DNA of 8,897 bases from an uncultured Aquimonas sp. (GTDB lineage: Bacteria; Pseudomonadota; Gammaproteobacteria; Xanthomonadales; Xanthomonadaceae), in NCBI GenBank assembly GCA_946481615.1, contig CAMLOR010000128.1, forward strand, positions 1-8,897, written 5' to 3'. The notes beneath the pieces are model-generated. The model was not told the origin of the DNA. It made no database searches and worked only from the letters and a program-made list of their open reading frames with translations. Numbering within the stretch: position 1 is the stretch's first letter; the number at the start of each line of letters is the position of its first letter. Made by a program: the position numbers and the translations under genes. Shown here in pieces: positions 1 through 8,136 of this stretch.

Positions 1-686
1 TCGCCCGCGGCCCAGCTCTTGCGCGGGCCGGTGTTGGGCGCGTGGCGGTAGGTGCGCAGCACGCCGTTGTCGATCCAGCTGTGCGAGACGGCGTTGACCA
101 CGTCTTCGCGGCTGCCGCCGAGCATGCAGGTGGCCACCGCCGTCGAGGCCAGGCGCACCAGGATCACGTGGTCGAGACCGACGCGGTTGAACGAATTCTT
201 GAGCGCGTAGCAGCCCTGGATCTCGTGCGCCTTGATCGCCCACTTGAGCACGTCGCGCACTGTCATCGGCTTGCCGCCTTCGGCCGCGGCCTTGCGCGAG
301 AGGTAGTCGGCCACGGCCAGGATGGCGCCGAGGTTGTCGGACGGATGGCCCCACTCGGCCGCCAGCCAGGTGTCGTTGAAATCGAGCCAGCGCACCTGCA
401 CGCCGATGTTGTAGGCGGCCTGCACCGGATCGAGTTCGTGGCTGGTGCCCGGCACGCGCGCACCGCCCGGCATCGTGGCGCCGGGAACGATCGGACCGAG
501 GTGCTTCACGCACTCGGGGAACTTCATCGCCAGCATCGCGCAGGCCAGCGAATCCATCAGCATGTAGCGGGCCGTCTGGTAGGCCTCCATCGTCGGCTCG
601 TAGAAGCCGCAGACGTAGTCCGCGATGTCGACCATCGGCTGGTCGGGATCGGGACGCTTCGCGGAACGGATGTCGTGGTGGCTCAT
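1..686 (-). CDS. prpD: 2-methylcitrate dehydratase PrpD (N-terminal half; continues past the left edge)
   Basis: PrpD dehydrates 2-methylcitrate to 2-methyl-cis-aconitate in the cytosolic methylcitrate cycle, which turns propionyl-CoA into pyruvate and succinate. The window holds 228 residues from the start codon; the family is about 480-485 long, so roughly the second half is missing. From memory the sequence lines up with E. coli PrpD almost without gaps: LGPIVPG (residues 63-69), RVPGT (77-81), LDPVQAA (85-91), [18 protein letters not shown] (101-118), KAHEIQG (152-158), [11 protein letters not shown] (164-174), TYRHAPNTG (212-220) and KSWAAG at the edge. The start at 686 matches the family N-terminus. 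No Shine-Dalgarno sequence precedes it; an 8-bp inverted repeat does. The alpha/beta hydrolase ends 55 bp upstream on the same strand, so co-transcription is plausible. The frame is intact where visible. Confidence 0.96.
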   Translation of the reverse strand, partial: MSHHDIRSAKRPDPDQPMVDIADYVCGFYEPTMEAYQTARYMLMDSLACAMLAMKFPECVKHLGPIVPGATMPGGARVPGTSHELDPVQAAYNIGVQVRWLDFNDTWLAAEWGHPSDNLGAILAVADYLSRKAAAEGGKPMTVRDVLKWAIKAHEIQGCYALKNSFNRVGLDHVILVRLASTAVATCMLGGSREDVVNAVSHSWIDNGVLRTYRHAPNTGPRKSWAAG

Positions 687-690
687 GGGA

Positions 691-720
691 TGCGCGGCCT
701 GTGGGAAGGAGAGCCGCGCA
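691..720 (-). other. 8-bp inverted repeat between the hydrolase and prpD, ending 4 nt before the prpD ATG
   Basis: Arms TGCGCGGC (691-698) and GCCGCGCA (713-720) are perfectly complementary around a 14-nt loop. In prpD mRNA the stem would end 4 nt before the start codon, where the Shine-Dalgarno site should be, and no such site is visible. It could limit ribosome access, process the hydrolase-prpD message or attenuate it. Read on the plus strand it is followed by TTTT (721-724), but nothing on that strand here needs a terminator. Confidence 0.45.
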
Positions 721-741
721 TTTTGCCAGAGCCCGGTGACG

Positions 742-1548
742 CTACGTGAGCCGGGGCGCCAGGAAGATCGCGATGCGGTCGAGCACGGAGGCCTCGCGCA
801 GCACGTCGCGGTGGCCCAGGCCGCGGGTTTCCACCAGTTCGCCCTGCAACGTGCGGGCGATGCGTTCGCCGTCGGCGAAGGGAATGACGGGGTCGTCGCG
901 GTCGTGCACCACGAGCGTGGCACCGTGGACACCGCTGCCGAGTGCGGCGATATCGATGCCCTCGACCGGCTCGCCGGCGTGGCGCTGCATCTGCGCGAAG
1001 AAATGGCGGGCCGCGCGCGTTGGCAGTCCGAAGGCGCGGCTCAGGCGCTTGAGCACGTCGGACAGCGCGGCGGGGGCCGCGATCGCCACACTGCGCGTCA
1101 CGCGCAGGCCGCGCGCCTGGGCCAGCAGTGCCGCGGCGCCGCCCATCGAATGGCCGACCACGGCGTGCAGCGGCCCGAGCTCGGCCGCGGCCTCGACCAG
1201 GGCGTCGGCGAACACGATGGGATTGGCTTCGGCGCCGGCGCTGCGGCCGTGCGCCGGCGCGTCGATCGCGATCAGCTGGTAGCCGCGCTCGGCCAGGCGT
1301 TCGCCGAGGCCGCGAAACTGCGCCGCGCGGCCTTCCCAGCCGTGCACGGCCAGCACGCGCGGGCCACGGTCGCCCCAGCGCAGGCCGGCCAGGCCGAAGC
1401 GGAAGGTGACGGGCTCGGCGCCCGGCGGCGCGGCGCGCTGCGGCGCGCGCATCGGCCGCGTGGCGAGCCGGCGCGCGAGGCGCGCCGCGAATTCCGGAGC
1501 GATCCGGCCGAGCACGCGGCCGAGGGTGCGCGGCGAAAACAGGGCCAT
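742..1548 (-). CDS. alpha/beta-hydrolase fold enzyme, serine hydrolase type
   Basis: A complete 268-residue protein with alpha/beta-hydrolase signatures in order: an oxyanion-region VHGWEG (residues 68-73), DAPAHGRS (96-103), the nucleophile elbow VGHSMGG (131-137, nucleophile Ser134), an acid strand [11 protein letters not shown] (213-223) and a terminal RGLGH with catalytic His246. The triad is therefore complete. The N-terminal 40 residues are Arg/Ala-rich and do not look like a signal peptide, so it is probably cytosolic. The substrate cannot be read from sequence; an esterase, lipase-like or thioesterase role is possible. The start at 1548 is backed by GGAGA (1555-1559). It is divergent from the HxlR regulator, 90 bp away, and 55 bp upstream of prpD on the same strand. 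HxlR control is likely by position, but membership of the prp pathway is unproven. Confidence 0.88.
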   Translation of the reverse strand: MALFSPRTLGRVLGRIAPEFAARLARRLATRPMRAPQRAAPPGAEPVTFRFGLAGLRWGDRGPRVLAVHGWEGRAAQFRGLGERLAERGYQLIAIDAPAHGRSAGAEANPIVFADALVEAAAELGPLHAVVGHSMGGAAALLAQARGLRVTRSVAIAAPAALSDVLKRLSRAFGLPTRAARHFFAQMQRHAGEPVEGIDIAALGSGVHGATLVVHDRDDPVIPFADGERIARTLQGELVETRGLGHRDVLREASVLDRIAIFLAPRLT

Positions 1549-1563
1549 GGCGAATCTCCGTTT

Positions 1564-1621
1564 CGGTTGCGTGACGAGACTGAGCGCAGCCTACTCCGAC
1601 CGGTTGCGTGAAGCAACCGGT
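1564..1621. promoter_or_regulatory. candidate HxlR operator in the divergent hydrolase/hxlR intergenic region
   Basis: Within the 90-bp divergent region, cggttgcgtga occurs twice in direct orientation (1564-1574 and 1601-1611, 37 bp apart). The second copy is the left half of a perfect inverted repeat: ACCGGTTGC (1599-1607), a 5-nt spacer, GCAACCGGT (1613-1621). HxlR-family winged-helix dimers commonly bind such palindromes next to their own gene. A possible hxlR promoter overlaps it: TTGCGT (1604-1609), a 17-bp spacer, CATCAT (1627-1632). If used, transcription would begin close to the ATG at 1639, giving a nearly leaderless message. The repeats are seen directly; regulator and promoter assignment are inference. 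Confidence 0.55.
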
Positions 1622-1638
1622 TCCGCCATCATGCCGGC

Positions 1639-2118
1639 ATGAAGCGCGTGCCTTTCGCCGACATGCCCTGCCCCGTCGCCCAGGCCCTCGAGCTGGTGGG
1701 CGAGTGGTGGACGCTGCTGATCGTGCGCGACTGCTTCTTCGGACGGCGCCGCTTCAGCGAGTTCCAGCAGGGTCTGGGCATCGCGCGCAACGTGCTGAGC
1801 TCGCGCCTGCGCAAGCTGGTGGCCGAAGGCATCCTCGAGCGGAGCCCTTCCGAGAACGACGCCCGCGAAGTCGAATACCGCCTCACGGCCAAGGGCAAGG
1901 ACCTGATGCCGGTGCTGATCTCGCTCTCGCAATGGGCCGAGCGCTGGATCTACAAAGGCGAGAATCCGCTGCGCTACGAGAACCGCCACACCGGCGAGGA
2001 ACTGCCGCGCCTGGCGATGCGCGACGCGCAGGGCAACGAGCTCAAACCGCGCGACCTGCGCATCGTGCGGGCCGAAGGCGTCACTTCAAACGCGGCTCGG
2101 CGCGCAGCTTCGCGCTGA
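1639..2118 (+). CDS. HxlR-family winged-helix transcriptional regulator
   Basis: A 159-residue DNA-binding protein. The N-terminus has the family core: Cys11-Pro followed by ALELVGEWWTLLIVRD (residues 16-31), then RRRFSEFQQGLGIARNVLSSRL, which forms the recognition-helix region, then LVAEGILER and the wing EVEYRLTAKGKDL. Cys11 is at the position used for thiol or aldehyde sensing in several HxlR members (known for the family; not shown here). The last roughly 45 residues (from RHTGEELPRL) form a C-terminal tail longer than the minimal domain. No Shine-Dalgarno sequence precedes the ATG at 1639; an out-of-frame ATG lies at 1631. The gene is divergent from the hydrolase, so autoregulation and control of the hydrolase are likely. 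Its last 38 bp overlap the 3' end of the convergent lysR gene. The inducer is unknown. Confidence 0.92.
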   Translation: MKRVPFADMPCPVAQALELVGEWWTLLIVRDCFFGRRRFSEFQQGLGIARNVLSSRLRKLVAEGILERSPSENDAREVEYRLTAKGKDLMPVLISLSQWAERWIYKGENPLRYENRHTGEELPRLAMRDAQGNELKPRDLRIVRAEGVTSNAARRAASR

Positions 2119-2977
2119 GGAAATCCGAAAAGGCCAGGATACGCGCCACGCGGCGCAGGTCCGGATGCGTGAGCAGCCACAATGCGGCGGGAAACGCCGG
2201 CTCCAGCGGAAACAGACGACGCAATCCCGGCCGCGACTGATCGCCCGGCAGCAACGCGATGCCCAGCCCCGCCAGCGTCAATGCCGCCATCGTGTTCAGA
2301 TCGTTGGCGCGCGCCGCGAAGCGCGCTTCGTCGAAGGTCTTTTCCAGCCACGCGAACGGTGCCACGCGCAGGAAACTCGCCTCCGCGCCGATCAGCGCAT
2401 GCGCGGCCAGCTCTTCCATCGAACGCGGCGCCGCGTGCCGCGCGAGATAGGCCTCGCCCGCGCACACCCACCAGACGAGATCGCAGACCTTTCGCCCGAT
2501 CAGGTAATCCGGTGGCTGTGCGGTGGCGCGCAAGGCAAGATCGGCTTCGCGCCGCGCCAGATCGAAATCGCGATCGCCCACGGCGATCTCGACGCGAATG
2601 TCGGGATAACGCGCGAAAAACTCCGGCAGGTACTGCGCGACGAAATCCGACGCCAGATTCGGCGCGGTCGTCAGCCGGATGCGGCCCGACAGCCGTACGT
2701 CGCTGCCGGCCACGCGGCGCGCCAGCGCATCGGCCGCCTCGTCCATGCGTGCGGCTTCCGCCAGCACGGCCTCGCCGGCGGCCGTCGGCAGATAACCCTC
2801 GGGCAGCCGCTCGAACACGCGCAGCCCGAGCCGCGCTTCGGCCTGCTGCAGGCGGCGGAACACCGTCGAATGATTGACGCCGAGCCGACGCGCCGCGCCC
2901 GCCAGGGAACCCTCCCGCCCGATGGCCAGCAGATAGCGCAGGTCTTCCCAGTCGATCGTTTGCGGATTCGCAATCAT
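2081..2977 (-). CDS. LysR-family transcriptional regulator
   Basis: A 298-residue protein of normal LysR length. The N-terminal helix-turn-helix runs from about residue 9 to 68: IDWEDLRYLLAIGREGSLAG, AARRLGVNHSTVFRRLQQ, then RVFERLPEGYLPTAAGEAVL. The effector-binding domain follows (SGRIRLTTAPNLASDFVAQ, LPEFFARYPDIRVEI, DLALRAT, then ALTLAGLGIALLPGDQ). The frame is open upstream to 3553, but the start at 2977 is chosen because the helix-turn-helix begins directly after it and GGAAAG lies just before it. The gene is divergent from doxX (93 bp) and overlaps hxlR convergently by 38 bp. It probably controls itself and the doxX-dioxygenase genes through the TTTGCG repeats at 2959-3016. The effector is unknown. 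Confidence 0.94.
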   Translation of the reverse strand: MIANPQTIDWEDLRYLLAIGREGSLAGAARRLGVNHSTVFRRLQQAEARLGLRVFERLPEGYLPTAAGEAVLAEAARMDEAADALARRVAGSDVRLSGRIRLTTAPNLASDFVAQYLPEFFARYPDIRVEIAVGDRDFDLARREADLALRATAQPPDYLIGRKVCDLVWWVCAGEAYLARHAAPRSMEELAAHALIGAEASFLRVAPFAWLEKTFDEARFAARANDLNTMAALTLAGLGIALLPGDQSRPGLRRLFPLEPAFPAALWLLTHPDLRRVARILAFSDFLSAKLRAEPRLK

Positions 2978-3016
2978 GACTTTCCAATTTTGCGGATGGA
3001 TTTGCGATTCGGCAAA
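2959..3016. promoter_or_regulatory. candidate LysR operator with three TTTGCG(G)AT half-sites
   Basis: TTTGCGGAT occurs at 2959-2967 and 2989-2997, and TTTGCGAT at 3001-3008, all in the same orientation. Two copies form inverted repeats: TTGCG-GATT-CGCAA (2960-2973) and TTTGC-N6-GCAAA (3001-3016). The latter contains a T-N11-A arrangement (T3003 to A3015), the LysR hallmark. The first copy lies inside the opening codons of lysR, a common place for an autorepression site. A weak leftward promoter for lysR can be drawn across it (TTGCCG, 17 bp, CAAAAT on the minus strand). The repeats are visible; binding is inferred. Confidence 0.55.
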
Positions 3017-3070
3017 CACCAGACTGGGTACATGCCCGGAAGCGCCGGGCCTGCCCATCAGGAGTCCGTC

Positions 3071-3496
3071 GTGAACACCGCTACCCTCCCCGCTTCCCGC
3101 ACTGCCGCCCGGGCCGTGCCTGCCGATCTCGGCCCCACCTTGCTGCGCCTGGCGCTGGGGCTGGTCTTTATCGCCCATGGCCTGCTGAAGGTGCTGGTCT
3201 TCACCGTGCCGGGCACGGTCGCCTACTTCCAGTCGCTCGGATTGCCCGGAGTGCTGGCCTACGCTGTGATCGTGGCCGAGGTGTTCGGCGGGCTGGCGTT
3301 GCTGGCCGGATACCGGACGCGCACCGTGGCGGCCGTGCTGTCGGCGATCGGCTTCGGTTCGATCCTCGGACATGCCGGCAACGGCTGGCTGTTCACCAAT
3401 GCGGGCGGCGGGTGGGAATATCCGCTGCTGCTCGGCGTGATGACGGCGGCCCTGGCCTTGACCGGGCCGGGGGCTTTTGCGGTCGATCGCAAGTAG
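3071..3496 (+). CDS. DoxX-family integral membrane protein
   Basis: A 141-residue membrane protein starting at GTG 3071, chosen because AGGAG (3060-3064) sits 6 nt upstream. An in-frame ATG at 3032 has no ribosome site. Four hydrophobic segments are visible: about residues 21-44 (LLRLALGLVFIAHGLLKVLV), 60-81, 84-101 and 116-134. The family-type motif GWLFTNAGGGWEYPLL lies at 105-120. DoxX proteins are small inner-membrane proteins; some associate with thiosulfate:quinone oxidoreductase or redox enzymes, but most have no assigned reaction, so none is claimed. The gene is divergent from lysR and followed 49 bp later by a YgiD-like dioxygenase, the likely functional partner. The initial 20 residues (Ala/Arg-rich) look cytoplasmic. 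Confidence 0.9.
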   Translation: MNTATLPASRTAARAVPADLGPTLLRLALGLVFIAHGLLKVLVFTVPGTVAYFQSLGLPGVLAYAVIVAEVFGGLALLAGYRTRTVAAVLSAIGFGSILGHAGNGWLFTNAGGGWEYPLLLGVMTAALALTGPGAFAVDRK

Positions 3497-3511
3497 CTGG
3501 CCCCATCCCGG

Positions 3512-3536
3512 CCTTCCCCCGCCGCGTGGGGGAAGG
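3512..3536 (+). repeat. perfect 9-bp palindrome carrying the dioxygenase Shine-Dalgarno site; likely dispersed intergenic repeat
   Basis: CCTTCCCCC (3512-3520) pairs perfectly with GGGGGAAGG (3528-3536) around GCCGCGT. The surrounding ccccatcccggccttccccc...gggggaaggag block (about 3501-3540) resembles short palindromes scattered between genes in many GC-rich proteobacteria. The right arm overlaps AAGGAGGG (3533-3540), the ribosome site of the next gene, so the folded RNA would partly mask it. It might also act as a weak doxX terminator, but there is no T run. Confidence 0.6.
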
Positions 3537-3545
3537 AGGGGAGCG

Positions 3546-6378
<2,833 letters not shown>

Positions 6379-6721
6379 GCCGAAGCGAGTTTTCCCGTCC
6401 AAGCCCCTGATCCGGCTGGAGCCCGGACTCTAGCGGGCCCGGCTAGGCTATGCCCGCGACCTGTGACGGCGGTCGCATTCACAAACGGTTTGGGTTCGGC
6501 TCCGTAACGTCCGCGCCCATCCAAACCGCGGTGACCGGGCTTCCCGGCACCGCAGCGGTACCGGCGCCGAGACGGCCCCGGCCCCCGCACTGCGGCTGGC
6601 GCCGTAAAGCCCACAACCGACCAAGGGCTGCGCCAGGCGTGCCACCTAACGCCATGTCATCCGCAAGACCGCGCAATGCATCGCGAGGAACCCGGCCGAC
6701 GCAACGGATAAGGAGTCCGCG
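6379..6721 (+). other. 343-bp non-coding region with several inverted repeats, leader of the cell-wall hydrolase
   Basis: No convincing gene is present. A weak hairpin (CGGCT-TTG-AGCCG, 6370-6382) overlaps the fadH stop, followed by TTTT at 6390-6393, a poor terminator candidate. Further in are GCGACC/GGTCGC (6456-6461, 6471-6476), an 8-bp CGGTTTGG/CCAAACCG pair (6486-6493, 6521-6528) extendable to 10 bp with one G-T pair, CCGGG-CTT-CCCGG (6535-6547), ACCGC-A-GCGGT and CCGCA-C-TGCGG. The spacing suggests a structured 5' leader or small RNA, but I cannot match it to a known riboswitch. No strong -35/-10 pair was found. TAAGGAG (6709-6715) is the ribosome site of the next gene and sits in the loop of a short CGGA/TCCG stem. 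Confidence 0.5.
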
Positions 6722-7168
6722 ATGAAATTGGCCTGGATCCTTTGGCTTGCGAACATGCTTCCGCAGCCTTCGGCCGATCAGCTCTGTCTGGCCACCACGG
6801 TTTACCTGGAGGCCCGCAATCAATCCACCCTGGGGCAGCACGCCGTCGCCGAAGTGGCGCTGCGCCGCCTCGAGAAAGGCATCTGGGGCGCCAGCCTCTG
6901 CGAAGTGGTGACCGCGCCCAAGCAGTTCGCGCCGACCCTGGTGTCGCCGAATTTCTGGATCCGCAATGCCAAGGCCTGGAACCGGGCCGTGGAAGTGGCC
7001 TTCCAGGCCCAGCGCGACTGGAAGGAACAACACGCCGGCAAGCGCCACCCCGTGGTGCCCGGCGCCGACCATTTCGTGGCGCTGGGCATCGCGAGCCCCG
7101 CCTGGGCCCAGGGCACGCCCGTGGCCACCATCGGCGACCACACCTTCTATCGGGTCAGCCGTCTCTGA
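6722..7168 (+). CDS. SleB-type cell-wall hydrolase (Hydrolase_2 family)
   Basis: A 148-residue protein that is essentially one SleB catalytic domain. The N-terminal stretch MKLAWILWLANMLPQPSA looks like a short signal peptide or membrane anchor, which would place the enzyme in the periplasm. Family features follow: LCLATTVYLEARNQ with the expected catalytic Glu in YLEAR (about residue 30), GQHAVAEVALRRL, SLCEVVTAPKQFAP, and the closing HFVALGIASPAWAQG and IGDHTFYRV. SleB relatives are peptidoglycan lytic enzymes; besides spore germination they act in wall turnover of Gram-negatives and in phage lysis. No phage genes surround it, so a housekeeping or envelope role is likelier. The start has TAAGGAG 6 nt upstream. 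It is followed 28 bp later by a PP2C-type phosphatase on the same strand and preceded by the unusually long structured leader. Confidence 0.87.
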   Translation: MKLAWILWLANMLPQPSADQLCLATTVYLEARNQSTLGQHAVAEVALRRLEKGIWGASLCEVVTAPKQFAPTLVSPNFWIRNAKAWNRAVEVAFQAQRDWKEQHAGKRHPVVPGADHFVALGIASPAWAQGTPVATIGDHTFYRVSRL

Positions 7169-7175
7169 TTCCCCG

Positions 7176-7197
7176 TCGCGCGCTACGCTGCGCGCGA
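7176..7197 (+). other. 8-bp hairpin overlapping the phosphatase start codon
   Basis: TCGCGCGC (7176-7183) pairs perfectly with GCGCGCGA (7190-7197) around TACGCT. The last paired base is the A of the phosphatase ATG (7197). No Shine-Dalgarno sequence is visible before this ATG, so initiation may depend on ribosomes arriving from the cell-wall hydrolase gene, whose stop ends at 7168. The arms are alternating CG, so chance formation is more likely here than at the other start-site hairpins. Confidence 0.42.
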
Positions 7198-7952
7198 TGG
7201 ACATGCACGACGAAATCCATTCGCTGGCCGACGTCCAGCGTCTGCTGCTGCCGGACGATCCCGTCATCCGCGGATTGCGTTACGCCGTGCATTACCAGCC
7301 GGCCGACGTGGCGGCGGGGGATTACTACGATCTGATGGCGCTGTCGGAGGACGATCATCCTCCGGGGGCGCCCGACCTGTGGGGCGCGATGGTGGGCGAC
7401 GTCTCCGGCCACGGTCCCGCGGCCGCGATGGAAGCGGTGCAGTTCGACGCCATCCTGCGCACCTACCGCGGCGACGAACCGCCGGGCGGGCCCGCGGGCG
7501 CCCTGACCTACGCCAACCGCTATTTCTTCTCGCGCCGCCAGCGACGGCACTTCATGACCGTGTTCGCGGCGCTCTCGAAGCCGGCCGAACGCGTGCTCGA
7601 ATACGTATCGGCCGGCCATCCGCCCGCGCTGCTGCGGCGCGGCGACCGCGTGCTGCGCCTGGGCGAGGACGGCGATATCCCGCTGGGAATCGACCGCCAA
7701 TACCGCTACGCCAACAGCGCCTGCGAGTTCCTGCCCGGCGACGTGCTGCTGGTCTTCACCGATGGCGTGCACGAAGCCACCGACGCGCGCGGTGCGCGCT
7801 TCGGCATCGAACGCATCGAATCGTTGTTGCGCCAATCGCCGGCGGAGCCGGCGGCGATCGTGCAGCGACTGCGCGAGGCGCTGTTCGCGCACCAGGGCGG
7901 CGCGCTCGGAACGGACGATCAGACCGTGATCGTGCTGCAGCAGACCGGCTGA
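7197..7952 (+). CDS. SpoIIE/PP2C-type serine phosphatase, stand-alone domain
   Basis: A 251-residue metal-dependent (PPM/PP2C) phosphatase of the RsbU/SpoIIE branch. Motifs in order: VQRLLLPDD (residues 13-21, the usual Q-x-x-LLP entry), ADVAAGDYYDL (37-46, metal Asp42), MVGDVSGHGPAAA (65-77, metal Asp68), EYVSAGHPPALL (135-146), FTDGVHEA (187-194, Asp189) and GTDDQTVIVL (238-247, Asp240/241). All metal-binding positions appear intact. There is no receiver, PAS, HAMP or membrane segment, so the input must come from another protein. Known relatives dephosphorylate anti-anti-sigma (STAS) proteins in partner-switching cascades, but no STAS or anti-sigma gene is in the window. The start may be 7197 or the second ATG at 7203; neither has a ribosome site. 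It follows the cell-wall hydrolase and converges with prpC. Confidence 0.93.
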   Translation: MDMHDEIHSLADVQRLLLPDDPVIRGLRYAVHYQPADVAAGDYYDLMALSEDDHPPGAPDLWGAMVGDVSGHGPAAAMEAVQFDAILRTYRGDEPPGGPAGALTYANRYFFSRRQRRHFMTVFAALSKPAERVLEYVSAGHPPALLRRGDRVLRLGEDGDIPLGIDRQYRYANSACEFLPGDVLLVFTDGVHEATDARGARFGIERIESLLRQSPAEPAAIVQRLREALFAHQGGALGTDDQTVIVLQQTG

Positions 7953-7970
7953 CGCCGCTCCGCCGGCGTC
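7951..7970 (+). terminator. hairpin at the phosphatase stop codon, possible transcription end
   Basis: GACGCCG (7951-7957) pairs perfectly with CGGCGTC (7964-7970) around CTCCGC, starting within the TGA stop. It has no T run, so it is not a classic intrinsic terminator; it may act as a 3' stabilising stem. It overlaps the first base pairs of the following repeat, so the two stems would compete. Confidence 0.3.
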
Positions 7971-8134
7971 CCCGCCAAGGCGGGGACCCAGCGACTCGAA
8001 GCGCACCGCGAACGACACTGGATTCCCGCCTTCGCGGGAATGACAAGCGCCACGTCGTCCCCGCGCAGGCGAGGACCCAGGTGCGAGACCTCCCGACGCA
8101 CCGCGCCCGGACTCCCGCCGTCGCGGGAATGACA
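7968..8134. repeat. two tandem copies of a composite palindromic repeat, 89-bp period
   Basis: Four palindromes alternate between two types. Type 1: GTCCCCGCC-AA-GGCGGGGAC (7968-7987, perfect 9-bp arms) and a degenerate GTCCCCGC-GCAG-GCGAGGAC (8057-8076). Type 2: ATTCCCGC-CTTC-GCGGGAAT (8022-8041, perfect) and ACTCCCGC-CGTC-GCGGGAAT (8111-8130, one mismatch). Each type recurs at 89 bp, so a whole type-1/type-2 unit is repeated in tandem. Such attcccgc/gcgggaat palindromes resemble REP-like dispersed intergenic elements of Xanthomonadales. The block fills the space between the convergent phosphatase and prpC, ending 3 bp from the prpC stop, where the stems could stop transcription from both sides or protect mRNA 3' ends. 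No encoded transposase is adjacent. Confidence 0.75.
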
Positions 8135-8136
8135 GA

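Noticed and set aside
721..724. Plus-strand intrinsic terminator (stem 691-720 plus TTTT)
   Set aside because: No plus-strand gene ends here, and the T run is short.
42..749. 235-codon plus-strand open frame over prpD
   Set aside because: It lies antisense to prpD, which matches its family nearly end to end; the His/Arg/Gly-rich translation is a GC-rich shadow.
3032..3070. Earlier ATG start for doxX
   Set aside because: It is in frame but has no Shine-Dalgarno site, whereas the GTG at 3071 has AGGAG at ideal spacing.
6417..6428. Minus-strand GTCCGGGCTCCA, resembling a conserved piece of RNase P RNA
   Set aside because: Only this short string matches; the rest of the RNase P core is not found nearby.
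6471..6640. Possible c-di-GMP (GEMM-type) riboswitch suggested by CAAAC and GTAAAGCC fragments
   Set aside because: The fragments are over 100 nt apart and do not form the compact two-helix aptamer.
7968..8134. CRISPR array
   Set aside because: The repeats are internal palindromes of two types with only two copies each, and the whole unit is duplicated rather than showing identical repeats with unique spacers.
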